Assembly (NCBI RefSeq): GCF_024655565.1
Contig: NZ_JANKOF010000015.1
Coordinates: forward strand, 1-64,000
Length of the DNA: 64,000 nucleotides
Reading direction: 5' to 3'
Origin: Nitratireductor sp. ZSWI3
Lineage (GTDB): Bacteria; Pseudomonadota; Alphaproteobacteria; Rhizobiales; Rhizobiaceae
Shown: positions 42,189-50,361 of the stretch, in pieces
How the letters are laid out: each line of letters begins with the position of its first letter
Position numbering within the stretch: position 1 is the first letter of the stretch
Notes under the pieces: model-generated
What the model was told of the DNA's origin: nothing
Seen by the model: only the letters and a program-made list of their open reading frames with translations
Database searches by the model: none
Translations under genes and position numbers: made by a program

Positions 42189-42497
42189 GTCTTACGTCCT
42201 TTCACTACCACCGGCATGCCGGATGGTTGAAGCGCATCAGGCACCCTCATGACGCCCTTTTGCGATCCATCTTCCGTTTCGGAGCGAAACACAAATCCGA
42301 AACGGCGGCAACAATGCCAAGCCCCCCAACAAAGACTTGGCCGTGGAAACTCAACATAGGCTTAACCTAGGCGTTCGCACACCGCCTGCAAACACAAATT
42401 TGTGACAGAAATGACGCATCGTGCGGCAAATATCTGCCGCACCGGACGTCGTCCTGCGCCCCTTCGGCGGGGCCGGCCGTGTGCAATGGTCCGCGAA
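42189..42497. other. clpP-clpX intergenic leader with two hairpins
   Basis: 309 bases without a gene. Just after the clpP stop lies gtgcggca/tgccgcac (42421-42442, 8-bp stem, 6-base loop). Nearer clpX lies ccgtttcgga/tccgaaacgg (42274-42305, 10-bp perfect stem, 12-base loop), about 86 bases before the clpX ATG. Neither is followed by a clear U-tract. They probably separate clpP and clpX expression. Confidence 0.5.
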
Positions 42498-43130
42498 TCA
42501 GGAACCCGCCGGCATCTCCAGCTCTTCACGCGACGTGTACACCTTGTCGATCAGGCCGAAATCGCGGGCCTCGTCGGCGGTCATGAAATGATCGCGGTCG
42601 AGCGTCCTTTCGATCGTCTCGTAGTCCTGCCCGGTGTGCTGGACATAGACCTCGTTCAGGCGTCGCTTCAGCTTGATGATGTCCTGGGCGTGGCGCTCGA
42701 TGTCCGAGGCCTGGCCCTGGAAGCCACCGGAAGGCTGGTGCACCATGATGCGCGCGTTGGGCGTGGCGAAGCGCATGTCCTTGTGGCCGGCGCACAGAAG
42801 CAGCGAGCCCATGGAAGCGGCCTGGCCGATGCACAGCGTGGAGACCGGCGGGCGGATGAACTGCATCGTGTCGTAGATCGCCATCCCCGACGTCACCACG
42901 CCGCCCGGCGAGTTGATGTAGAGCGCGATTTCCTTTTTCGGATTCTCCGCCTCGAGGAAGAGGAGCTGCGCGCAGATCAGCGAAGCCATGCCGTCCTCGA
43001 CCGGCCCGGTGATGAAGATGATGCGCTCCTTGAGAAGACGCGAGAAGATGTCGTAAGCCCGCTCGCCCCGGTTCGTCTGTTCGACGACCATGGGCACCAG
43101 ATTCATGGCGGTATCGACAGGATTCGGCAT
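42498..43130 (-). CDS. clpP: ATP-dependent Clp protease proteolytic subunit ClpP
   Basis: 210 residues. Serine peptidase forming the tetradecameric barrel that partners ClpX and ClpA. Catalytic triad visible as Ser106 ([11 protein letters not shown]), His131 (MVHQPSGG) and Asp180 (LDRDHFM). N-terminus [20 protein letters not shown] is typical. A heat-shock-like promoter lies about 80 bases upstream. Confidence 0.97.
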   Translation of the reverse strand: MPNPVDTAMNLVPMVVEQTNRGERAYDIFSRLLKERIIFITGPVEDGMASLICAQLLFLEAENPKKEIALYINSPGGVVTSGMAIYDTMQFIRPPVSTLCIGQAASMGSLLLCAGHKDMRFATPNARIMVHQPSGGFQGQASDIERHAQDIIKLKRRLNEVYVQHTGQDYETIERTLDRDHFMTADEARDFGLIDKVYTSREELEMPAGS

Positions 43131-43213
43131 GAAGAGAGACCTTTCGGTTTGGAACCGCGCGCCCGGGGCTGCGGCGCGCGCAATGCGGCAGAATCGTTAC
43201 GTTCAACGGGATA

Positions 43214-43242
43214 GATAGGACGCCCCCTTCCCTTCGCGCAAG
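43214..43242 (-). promoter_or_regulatory. Candidate heat-shock (RpoH) promoter for clpP
   Basis: On the minus strand CTTGCG (43242-43237), exactly 17 bases, CCTATC (43219-43214) followed by TAT: a good match to the rhizobial RpoH pattern. Predicted leader to clpP is about 77 bases. Confidence 0.5.
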
Positions 43243-43344
43243 AGCGGGCGGCGCGAACGCCTTGATTCGCGCGGCAGGCAGCCTCGGTCGAGGCCTCGCA
43301 TCTCCGTCTGGCCTGCGGACGCCGCAGCGAATAGGCTGCCGCGC

Positions 43345-44592
43345 ATGACCCATCGGATGACGCCCCCCTCCTATCTCCTGTTCGACCCGACCCGACGCTG
43401 CGCGAGGCTCGATCCGCACGAGCCGGGTTTCGTGCAGGACCCCTACCGCGCCTACGCCTTCCTGCATGCGCAGGCGCCGGCCTTCTTCTGGGAGGACTAC
43501 GGCTTCTGGTGCCTGGCGGGCTACGATGCGGTGAACCGAAGCCTGCGCGACCGCCGCCTCGGGCGCCAGAAGCCGGACGGCGTGGCGGCGCGCAACGGGC
43601 GAAGCCACCTTGCCGCCTTCGACGCCGTCGAGGCGCACTCGATGCTGGAGCTCGAGCCGCCCGTGCACACGCGGCTGAGGACGCTGGTCAACCGGGCGTT
43701 CGTTTCACGGCAGGTCGAGCGCCTGCGGCCGCGCGTCGAGAAGCTGTGCAACGCGCTGATCGACGACCTGCAGGGGCACGGCGCGGCGGAGATGATCTCG
43801 GCCTATGCGACGCCGATTCCGCTGGTCATCATCACCGAGATGCTGGGCGTGCCGACGGAGATGGGACCGCAGCTCGTGGAGTGGTCGCACCGCATGGTGG
43901 CGATGTACATGCACGGCAGTGACCGGAACACCCAGGACCGCGCCAACCAGGCGGCGGCGGAGTTCTCCGCCTTCATCCGCGCCCACGCGCGCCGGCGCCG
44001 GTCGGATCCCGGCGAGGATCTCCTGAGCCTGCTGATCGCCGCACGGGAGGACGGCGCACGCCTTTCCGAGGACGAACTCGTCTCCTCGGCGATCCTGCTG
44101 CTCAATGCGGGCCATGAGGCGACGGTGCACCAGACCGGCAACGCCATCGCCACCATCCTCGCGCAGGGCGGCGATCCACGCCGCTTCTTCGCCACGCCGG
44201 AGGGCACCGCCGCCACGGTGGAAGAATGCCTGCGCTTCGATCCGCCGCTGCACATGTTCACGCGCTACGCCTATGAGGCCGTGGAGATCGCGCCGGGGAT
44301 CACCCTGGAGCCGGGCGAGCAGGTCGGCCTGCTGCTCGGCGCCGCCAACAACGATCCGGCGGCCTTTGCAGCGCCGCGCCGCTTCTGGCCGGACCGCGCC
44401 GACCAGAAGAACGTCTCCTTCGGCGCCGGAATCCATTTCTGCATCGGTGCGCCCCTGGCGCGGCTTGAGATGCAGGTGGGGCTGAAGGTGCTGTTCGACC
44501 GCCTGCCGCAGATCAGCCTCTCGGAGGCTCCGCGCTACGGCGACACATATCATTTCCACGGCCTCACGCGGCTCGATTGCGCCTGGCGCTGA
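43345..44592 (+). CDS. Cytochrome P450
   Basis: 415 residues, soluble bacterial class I type. Heme-binding loop FGAGIHFCIGAPLARLE with Cys366 as axial ligand; the I-helix oxygen-activation motif reads NAGHEATVH (residues 254-262) and the K-helix ExxR is in EECLRFDPP. It would need a ferredoxin and reductase, none of which is nearby. Substrate unknown. Divergent from clpP; convergent with the exporter gene. Confidence 0.92.
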   Translation: MTHRMTPPSYLLFDPTRRCARLDPHEPGFVQDPYRAYAFLHAQAPAFFWEDYGFWCLAGYDAVNRSLRDRRLGRQKPDGVAARNGRSHLAAFDAVEAHSMLELEPPVHTRLRTLVNRAFVSRQVERLRPRVEKLCNALIDDLQGHGAAEMISAYATPIPLVIITEMLGVPTEMGPQLVEWSHRMVAMYMHGSDRNTQDRANQAAAEFSAFIRAHARRRRSDPGEDLLSLLIAAREDGARLSEDELVSSAILLLNAGHEATVHQTGNAIATILAQGGDPRRFFATPEGTAATVEECLRFDPPLHMFTRYAYEAVEIAPGITLEPGEQVGLLLGAANNDPAAFAAPRRFWPDRADQKNVSFGAGIHFCIGAPLARLEMQVGLKVLFDRLPQISLSEAPRYGDTYHFHGLTRLDCAWR

Positions 44593-44601
44593 CGGCCCGC
44601 C

Positions 44602-45225
44602 TCAGGACGCCGCCAGCAGCAGGCCGAAGCCGATCAGCGTAGCGCCGAGGCCGCGCATGATCCAGGCAAGGAGGCCGGTGCGACCGGCCGCTCCCGCCAC
44701 CTTCGCCCCGAACAGACAGAAGCAGCCGGCGGCGATCCATTCCAGCGTCAGCGAGACGGCGATCATCTTGGCGAACAGGACAGCGAAGCCCTCCTGCCCC
44801 GGCGTGATGAACTGGGCATAGAAGGCGGTGGCGAAGATGAATGCCTTGGGGTTCATGATCGCCACGAAGAACTCGCCACGCATGAAGCTCGTGAGGCTGA
44901 ACGCCTCCCGCCCACCGGCAGGGGCCAGTGGAGCGGCCGTGCGCGCCGCGCGCAGCAGGCGATAGCCGATCCAGGCCAGGTAGAGCGCGCCGGCCCATTT
45001 CAGCGCCGCAAAGGCCATCGGCGAGGCGGCAAGCAGCGCGCCCAGCCCGAACCCCGCCGCGAGGAAGATCATCAGATAGGCCGGGTAGCGGCCGAGCGAT
45101 CCGAGATGCGCGGCCCAATAGCCGTGCGTCATCGAGCGCGACAGCGCCAGCACGTTGTTCGGACCCGGCGAGAAGTGCACGGGCAACGAGGCGAGGATGA
45201 AGGTCAGCCACAATTGCTGGGACAT
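44602..45225 (-). CDS. LysE/RhtB family amino-acid exporter
   Basis: 207 residues from ATG 45225. Six predicted transmembrane helices; the family motif is the N-terminal HFSPGPNNVLALSRSMTHG (SPGPN loop), with FVAIMNPKAFIFA later. Exports amino acids or homoserine-lactone-like compounds. It is divergent from an Lrp/AsnC regulator, the standard arrangement in which the regulator senses the exported amino acid and induces the exporter. Confidence 0.9.
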   Translation of the reverse strand: MSQQLWLTFILASLPVHFSPGPNNVLALSRSMTHGYWAAHLGSLGRYPAYLMIFLAAGFGLGALLAASPMAFAALKWAGALYLAWIGYRLLRAARTAAPLAPAGGREAFSLTSFMRGEFFVAIMNPKAFIFATAFYAQFITPGQEGFAVLFAKMIAVSLTLEWIAAGCFCLFGAKVAGAAGRTGLLAWIMRGLGATLIGFGLLLAAS

Positions 45226-45323
45226 GGTGCTCTCCTGGGGCAGCGCCGGGGGCGCATCCTCCGGCGGCCGGCATGATTCACCGGAAGCCCGGCGCATGTC
45301 CTTGCTTATTTGACCTTAAAATG

Positions 45324-45349
45324 ATTGGCTTATGGCATATCCTGCCAAT
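45324..45349. promoter_or_regulatory. Candidate Lrp-type operator between exporter and regulator
   Basis: Inverted half-sites ATTGGC (45324-45329) and GCCAAT (45344-45349) with 14 bases between, in AT-rich sequence 24 bases before the regulator start. Dyads of this size suit Lrp/AsnC dimers. Function inferred from position. Confidence 0.4.
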
Positions 45350-45372
45350 TTCAAAGATTGAAAAGGCTATCC

Positions 45373-45846
45373 ATGCCAATTTCACTCGACGCCATAGATC
45401 GCAACATCCTGCGCGTCCTGCAGGAGGACGGCCGTCTGAGCAATGTGGAGCTTGCCGACCGGGTCGGCCTGTCGCCCTCGCCCTGTCTGCGGCGGGTGAA
45501 ACGGCTGGAACAGGAAGGGGTGATCCGGGGCTATCGCGCCGTCCTCGACCGGGCTGCGATCTCGCTCGGCCTGACGATCTTCACCGAGATCCGGGTCGAC
45601 CGGCACACGCGGGCCCGCGCCGACGCCCTGCAGAAGGCGCTGCTGGCGATACCGCAGGTGGTGTCGTGCCACATGGTGTCGGGGGCGGCGGACTTCGTCG
45701 CCGAAGTGGTGGTGCCGGACCTTGCCGCCTACGAGGCGCTGCTCAGCAATGTTTTGCTGGAGCTGCCGATGGTGGAAGACATCCGCTCCAATTTCTCCAT
45801 GCGGGCCGTCAAGACGGACGGCGCCCTGCCGCTGCCGCAGGATTGA
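45373..45846 (+). CDS. Lrp/AsnC family transcriptional regulator
   Basis: 157 residues from ATG 45373 (MPISLDAIDRNILRVL). N-terminal helix-turn-helix (LSNVELADRVGLSPSPCLRRVKRLE, residues about 22-46) and C-terminal RAM ligand-binding domain (EIRVDRH, ALLAIPQVVSCHMVSGAADFVAEV split by a loop). Full family length. Divergent from the LysE-type exporter, its likely target. Confidence 0.92.
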   Translation: MPISLDAIDRNILRVLQEDGRLSNVELADRVGLSPSPCLRRVKRLEQEGVIRGYRAVLDRAAISLGLTIFTEIRVDRHTRARADALQKALLAIPQVVSCHMVSGAADFVAEVVVPDLAAYEALLSNVLLELPMVEDIRSNFSMRAVKTDGALPLPQD

Positions 45847-45896
45847 CAGCATGGCGGCGCCTGCAGAACCGGCGCCGCCACGCAAGAGGAAGCTCC

Positions 45897-47180
45897 TCAG
45901 AGCTGCGCCAGCGCCTGCTCGAGATCGGCGATGATGTCTTCGGCGTCCTCGATGCCGACCGACAGGCGGATCACGTCGGGTCCGGCACCGGCGGCCACCT
46001 TCTGCTCGTCGGAGAGCTGGCGATGGGTGGTGGAGGCCGGATGGATGATCAGCGACTTGGTATCGCCGATATTGGCCAGGTGCGAGAACAGCTCGACGCC
46101 CTCGACCACCTTGATGCCGGCCTCGTAGCCGCCCTTGAGGCCGAAGGTGAAGACGGCACCGGCGCCGTTGGGCGCGTATTTCTTCATCAGCGCATGGTTC
46201 GGGTCCTCGGGCAACCCCGGATAGGAGACCCAGGAGACCTGATCGTGGCCGCGCAGCCAGTCGGCCACCTTCAGGGCGTTGTCGCAATGGCGCTGCATCC
46301 TGAGCGGCAGCGTCTCGATGCCGGTGAGGATCAGGAAAGCGTTGAAGGGCGAGATGGCCGGCCCGAAATCGCGCAGGCCGAGCACGCGCGCGGCGATGGC
46401 GAAGGCGAAGTTGCCGAAGGTCTCGTGCAGCACCATGCCGCCATATTCGGGGCGCGGCTCCGACAGCATCGGGTATTTCCCCGATCTGGACCAATCGAAG
46501 GTGCCGCCGTCGACGATCACGCCGCCGACCGAATTGCCATGGCCGCCCATGAACTTGGTGAGCGAATGCAGCACCACGTCGGCGCCGTGCTCGATCGGCC
46601 TGAGGAGATAGGGCGAGGCCATGGTGTTGTCGACGATGAAGGGCAGACCGTGCTTGCGGGCGATGTCGCCGATCTTCTCGAGATCGACGAAGGTGCCGCC
46701 GGGATTGGCGAGGCTCTCGACGAAGATCGCCTGTGTCTTGTCGTCGATCTGGCTCTCGAAGGTCGACAGGTCCTCCGGATCGGCCCAGCGCACCTGCCAG
46801 TCGAAATTCTTGAAGGCGTGGCCGAACTGGTTGATCGAGCCGCCGTAAAGCTTCCTGGCGGCGATGAAGTTGGCGCCCGGCTGCATGATCGTGTGGAAGG
46901 TCAGGAGCTGGGCCGCATGGCCGGAGGCGGTGGCCAGCGCAGCCGTGCCGCCCTCGAGCGCGGCGACGCGCTCCTCGAGCACCGCCTGGGTCGGGTTCAT
47001 GATGCGCGTGTAGATGTTGCCGAAGGCCTTCAGCCCGAACAGCGAGGCGGCATGGTCGGCATCGTCGAAGACGTAGGAGGTCGTCTGGTAGATCGGCGTG
47101 GCGCGGGCGCCGGTGGCGGGATCCGGCTGGGCTCCGGCGTGGACGGCCAGCGTGTTGAAACCAGGCGTGCGCTCGCTCAT
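45897..47180 (-). CDS. metY: O-acetylhomoserine aminocarboxypropyltransferase (sulfhydrylase)
   Basis: 427 residues from ATG 47180 (MSERTPGFNTL). PLP enzyme that makes homocysteine (or methionine with methanethiol) from O-acetylhomoserine. The PLP Lys209 is in HSLTKFMGGHG; VHAGAQPDPATGARATPIY, ALEGGTAALATASGHAAQ and the FSHLANIGDTKSLIIHP blocks separate MetY from cystathionine gamma-synthases. No SAM-II riboswitch pattern is seen upstream. Confidence 0.92.
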   Translation of the reverse strand: MSERTPGFNTLAVHAGAQPDPATGARATPIYQTTSYVFDDADHAASLFGLKAFGNIYTRIMNPTQAVLEERVAALEGGTAALATASGHAAQLLTFHTIMQPGANFIAARKLYGGSINQFGHAFKNFDWQVRWADPEDLSTFESQIDDKTQAIFVESLANPGGTFVDLEKIGDIARKHGLPFIVDNTMASPYLLRPIEHGADVVLHSLTKFMGGHGNSVGGVIVDGGTFDWSRSGKYPMLSEPRPEYGGMVLHETFGNFAFAIAARVLGLRDFGPAISPFNAFLILTGIETLPLRMQRHCDNALKVADWLRGHDQVSWVSYPGLPEDPNHALMKKYAPNGAGAVFTFGLKGGYEAGIKVVEGVELFSHLANIGDTKSLIIHPASTTHRQLSDEQKVAAGAGPDVIRLSVGIEDAEDIIADLEQALAQL

Positions 47181-47281
47181 GACATTTCCTCCGTGTTCAA
47201 CGCGATCTTTGCGCATCAATACAGAGGCCGCTTTCCCAGGCAAAGAAGATTCATCCGCCGTTGCGGCAAATCGGGAAAAAC

Positions 47282-47806
47282 TCACCGTTGGCGAATGCCG
47301 AAGCTCTGAAACCCCTTGCGCATCAGCGGCTTCTTGGAGGAGATCACCCGGCTGTTGACCCCGTTCCAGCCGATCTCCCCGGACAGGCGCGCATACTCGA
47401 TCTTCGGGCAGCGGTTCATCACCACCTTGATGCCCTTCCGCTCCAGCCGCGCCGCCGAGACGTCGTCGCGGATGGTGAGCTGCATCCAGACGACCTTGGG
47501 AAGCGGATCCATCGCCAGCACCTCTTCCACGACGCCGGGAATGGCCGACGACGGGCGGAAGATATCGACCATGTCGACGGGCTCCGGCAGGTCGGCGAGC
47601 CGCGCCACCACGGGTCGCCCCAGGATTTCCTTGCCCGCCTGCCCCGGATTGACCGGATGGACGAGGTAGCCCTTGTCGATCAGATATTTGGCGACGAAGA
47701 AGCTCGGCCGCACCTCGTTCGCAGAAGCCCCGACGATGGCAATGGTCCTGACCGTGTTCAAGATGCCGGAAATATAGGCGTCGTCATAAGAATCGTGATT
47801 CATCAT
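47282..47806 (-). CDS. CoA-binding domain protein (YccU-like)
   Basis: 174 residues. Rossmann-type CoA_binding_2 domain: IAIVGASANEVRPSFFVAKYL start, VHPVNPGQAGKEILG, DIFRPSSAIPGVVEEVL, KVVWMQLTIRDD and NRCPKIEY near the end. Close relatives bind CoA or acetyl-CoA; the physiological role is unknown. It often stands next to metY in rhizobia, as here (about 100 bases upstream in the same orientation). Confidence 0.88.
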   Translation of the reverse strand: MMNHDSYDDAYISGILNTVRTIAIVGASANEVRPSFFVAKYLIDKGYLVHPVNPGQAGKEILGRPVVARLADLPEPVDMVDIFRPSSAIPGVVEEVLAMDPLPKVVWMQLTIRDDVSAARLERKGIKVVMNRCPKIEYARLSGEIGWNGVNSRVISSKKPLMRKGFQSFGIRQR

Positions 47807-47906
47807 CGCTCCAGTGGGGCATCGTGCGGCAACCGCATCGTATCGGCTGCTGTACGGTTGTGCTAAGCTTCACAGCCGGTCCGCGCAAACCTGAGGGTGT
47901 TCGACC

Positions 47907-48239
47907 ATGTTGAGATATGCCGCCCTTGTCCTGGGAATGCTCGCCTTCACCGGTCAGGCGGAGGCCATATCCCGTTACAACTCAACTGCCATGAGCTGTT
48001 CGTCGGTGCAAGCGCGGATCGCCCGCGAGGGCGCGGCGATCATGCGCTATCGCTCGCAGCGCAATCCGAGCCTGACGCTCTACGACCGCTATGTGGCGAA
48101 CGAGTATCTGTGCCCGGCCGGCCACATCGCCGTGCGCGCCCACATCCCGACGGCCGACACGCCGTCCTGCCCGGTGCTGCGCTGCAAGCCGGAGATCCGC
48201 GAGCGCCTGTTCCGCCGCCCCTGGGTGTTCGGCAACTGA
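47907..48239 (+). CDS. Small secreted four-cysteine protein, paralog 1
   Basis: 110 residues. A signal peptide (MLRYAALVLGMLAFTGQAEA, cleavage after AEA at 20) exports it to the periplasm. The mature part has four cysteines, Cys31, Cys69, Cys88 and Cys93, likely two disulfides. The motif RY followed by SLTLYDRYVANEYLC is shared with the next gene. It extends about 17 residues beyond the shared part with a basic tail (ERLFRRPWVFGN). Function unknown. Confidence 0.75.
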   Translation: MLRYAALVLGMLAFTGQAEAISRYNSTAMSCSSVQARIAREGAAIMRYRSQRNPSLTLYDRYVANEYLCPAGHIAVRAHIPTADTPSCPVLRCKPEIRERLFRRPWVFGN

Positions 48240-48487
48240 CCCGACGCGACATCGCAACACCGCCTGCGCCGAGCTTGCCGGAGGCGCATGCCGCCGCGCC
48301 GGATCCGATTTCGCAAGCCCTGCGAATACTATATTGAATACCATATTCAATGCTTTGTTTATTTAAGCATATATGCGCTTTTTCGAGGATTTGTCCTTGT
48401 ATACGAAGATCGAGCCGCGCCGCTTGCGAGGTCAGGTAGCCAGCCGGGCCGCGCGGCAGATCAACGCAAAGTCAGAAAGGACGTCCC

Positions 48488-48772
48488 ATGCGCAATGCCA
48501 TTGCCTTCGCCCTCGGCACGCTTCTGCTTGCCTCCCCTTTACAGGCCGACGCCGCGACCTGCGGCCAGATGCAGAGCACCGTCAAGGCGCGGGGAGCCAC
48601 GATCCTGCGCTACCCTTCGCCAAGCCGCTCCGATCTTCCCCGATACGACCGCTTCGTGGCCAACAGCGCCGAGTGCCAGCCGATCTTCCAGAACATCAAG
48701 GTGCTTCACGTGCCAGCGTCCGATACGATGAGCTGCCCGCTCTTCGTGTGCAGCAGCGACAACGACGACTAG
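48488..48772 (+). CDS. Small secreted four-cysteine protein, paralog 2
   Basis: 94 residues with signal peptide ending LQADA. Cysteines at 25, 63, 83 and 88 repeat the spacing of the neighbour (38, 19-20, 5). Shared motifs are RY, DLPRYDRFVAN and ASDTMSCPLFVC (compare TADTPSCPVLRC). aaagga lies seven bases before the start. The intergenic 248 bases contain an AT-rich, palindrome-bearing stretch (48330-48370) that may be its promoter. Its TAG stop lies inside the CTAG that borders the MITE-like element. Function unknown. Confidence 0.75.
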   Translation: MRNAIAFALGTLLLASPLQADAATCGQMQSTVKARGATILRYPSPSRSDLPRYDRFVANSAECQPIFQNIKVLHVPASDTMSCPLFVCSSDNDD

Positions 48773-48886
48773 TGGTGCGATCCCAACAGATGGTACCCAT
48801 CTGTTGAGAAAAATCGCCCCACCAGATCAATAGCTTGTGGGCTGACTTGTCCAAACAGATGGGTACCATCTGTTTCGGCCAGACCA
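48773..48886. mobile_element. MITE-like 114-bp element with CTAG target duplication
   Basis: Inverted ends of about 21-33 bases (TGGT..AACAGATGGTACCCATCTGTT on the left and its imperfect complement on the right). Each end holds a perfect palindrome: 10-bp arms at 48784-48806 and 48853-48875 around a 3-base centre. CTAG occurs directly on both sides (48769-48772 and 48887-48890), consistent with a 4-bp target duplication of the IS5 type. There is no open reading frame inside, so it needs a transposase in trans. Confidence 0.7.
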
Positions 48887-48965
48887 CTAGGCTCCCCGGC
48901 GTGATCGCCGGGGCAGAGCGCGGCTCGATGTCCGGTCGGCCCTGTTGCCGGCCGGATGCCACGCC

Positions 48966-49406
48966 TCACTCCGGCAGGCTGACAGACCCGTCGGCAGAGA
49001 TCGGAAAGCCGGGATTGTGCGCCACCTCCCAGAGATTGCCTTCCGTGTCCGTGAAATAGCCCTGGAAGCCGCCCCATTCGGCGCGCTGGGCCGGCTTGAT
49101 CACCGTGCCGCCCGCCTCTTCCGCCTGCCGCAGGACGGCGGCGACCTCGCCCTCGGTGCGCGTGTTGTAGGCGAGCGCCACATTCGGCAGCCCGGCGCCC
49201 GCGCCGGCCGCCCGACGCACTGGCCGGCCGGCGTCGGCGGCCAGATCCTCACGCGGCCACAGGGCCAGGATCAGGCCACCCATCTGGAAGAAGGCGACCC
49301 CTTCCGTGATCTGCTTGTTGCGTTCCAGCCCCATGGCTTCGTAAAAGCGCACCGAGCGTTCGAGGTCCTCGACCCCCAGCGTGATGATGGAGACGCGCTG
49401 TTCCAT
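48966..49406 (-). CDS. VOC family protein (glyoxalase/bleomycin-resistance fold)
   Basis: 146 residues. Two beta-alpha-beta-beta-beta modules: VSIITLGVEDLERSVRFYEAMGL at the N-terminus and GYFTDTEGNLWEVAHNPGF at the C-terminus. This subgroup usually has no assigned substrate; the metal ligands of true glyoxalase I are only partly present. It starts one base after the hydratase gene ends, so it is co-transcribed with it. Confidence 0.85.
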   Translation of the reverse strand: MEQRVSIITLGVEDLERSVRFYEAMGLERNKQITEGVAFFQMGGLILALWPREDLAADAGRPVRRAAGAGAGLPNVALAYNTRTEGEVAAVLRQAEEAGGTVIKPAQRAEWGGFQGYFTDTEGNLWEVAHNPGFPISADGSVSLPE

Positions 49407-49407
49407 C

Positions 49408-50232
49408 CTACTTTCCCTTCCATTCCGGCGGACGCTTGTCGATGAAGGCGCCGATGCCCTCCTCCGCGTCGCGCGCCAGCATGTTCTCGACCATCACGCG
49501 AGCCGTGTAGTCATAAGCCTCCGAGAGGCCCATCTCGGCCTGCGCGTAAAACGCTTCCTTGCCGATCTTCAGCGTCAAAGGCGATTTGGAAGCAATGGTT
49601 TGCGCAAGATCCCTGACTGCCCCGGTCAACGTCTCGCGCGGCACGACCCGGTTGACGAGGCCGATGTCGCGGGCCGTCTGCGCATCGATCATGCCACCCG
49701 TCAGGAGCATTTCCATCGCATGCTTGCGCGCGACGTTGCGCGACAGGGCGACCATCGGCGTCGAACAGAACAGGCCGATATTGACGCCAGGCGTCGCAAA
49801 GCGCGACACGTCGCTCGCCACCGCCAGGTCGCAGGAGGCGACGAGCTGGCAGCCGGCGGCCGTCGCGACGCCGTCCACCTCGGCGATCACCGGCTTGGGG
49901 TGACGCACCACCGCCTGCATCAGGCTGGCACAGAGCAGCATCGTCCTCTCGAAGAAGGCACGGCCCCGGTCGGCGTCACCGCGATGCGCGGTCATTTCCT
50001 TCAGGTCGTGCCCGGCCGAAAACAGCTTCTCGGAAGAGCGCACGATGATGACGCGCACGCCATCATCCTCGCGCGCCCGCTCCAGCGCCCCCTTCAGCGC
50101 TTCCATCAGAGCGATGGACAGGGCGTTGGCCGGCGGATTGGAAAGCGCCAGGGTCAGGATCCCGTCGGCGCTGGTGCTCGACACGAGCGGCCTGACGGCC
50201 TGCTCCACGGCTGCAACGGCCTCCCCCATCAT
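49408..50232 (-). CDS. Enoyl-CoA hydratase/isomerase family protein
   Basis: 274 residues from ATG 50232, five bases after AGGAGG. Crotonase fold: oxyanion-hole strands RSSEKLFSAGHDLKEM and EVDGVATAAGCQLVASCDLAVA. The usual catalytic glutamates of short-chain hydratases are not obvious, so the reaction may be isomerisation or hydrolysis; family members of this type are often annotated as enoyl-CoA hydratase without proof. Possibly acts on CoA thioesters in fatty-acid or aromatic degradation. Confidence 0.85.
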   Translation of the reverse strand: MMGEAVAAVEQAVRPLVSSTSADGILTLALSNPPANALSIALMEALKGALERAREDDGVRVIIVRSSEKLFSAGHDLKEMTAHRGDADRGRAFFERTMLLCASLMQAVVRHPKPVIAEVDGVATAAGCQLVASCDLAVASDVSRFATPGVNIGLFCSTPMVALSRNVARKHAMEMLLTGGMIDAQTARDIGLVNRVVPRETLTGAVRDLAQTIASKSPLTLKIGKEAFYAQAEMGLSEAYDYTARVMVENMLARDAEEGIGAFIDKRPPEWKGK

Positions 50233-50361
50233 GCTTCCTCCTGTCCGAGATTGTTCAATCCCCAACATAATGCGGCTTGTCTTGCGGCGGCAATGCGGCA
50301 ATTCTCCTGAACGCTTGGGGCACATGGCACTTCAGGCGGTAGACCCGGGAGGAGACAGGGT

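Noticed and set aside
43345-44592. Biosynthetic gene cluster around the P450
   Set aside because: No polyketide, peptide or terpene synthase and no ferredoxin partner nearby; the neighbours are clpP and an amino-acid exporter.
47181-47285. SAM-II riboswitch before metY
   Set aside because: Such switches are common before met genes in this group, but the conserved core (gcuaaa and its pseudoknot) is absent.
45273-47309. 678-codon open frame across the Lrp gene and opposite metY
   Set aside because: Overlaps two well-supported genes; no motif.
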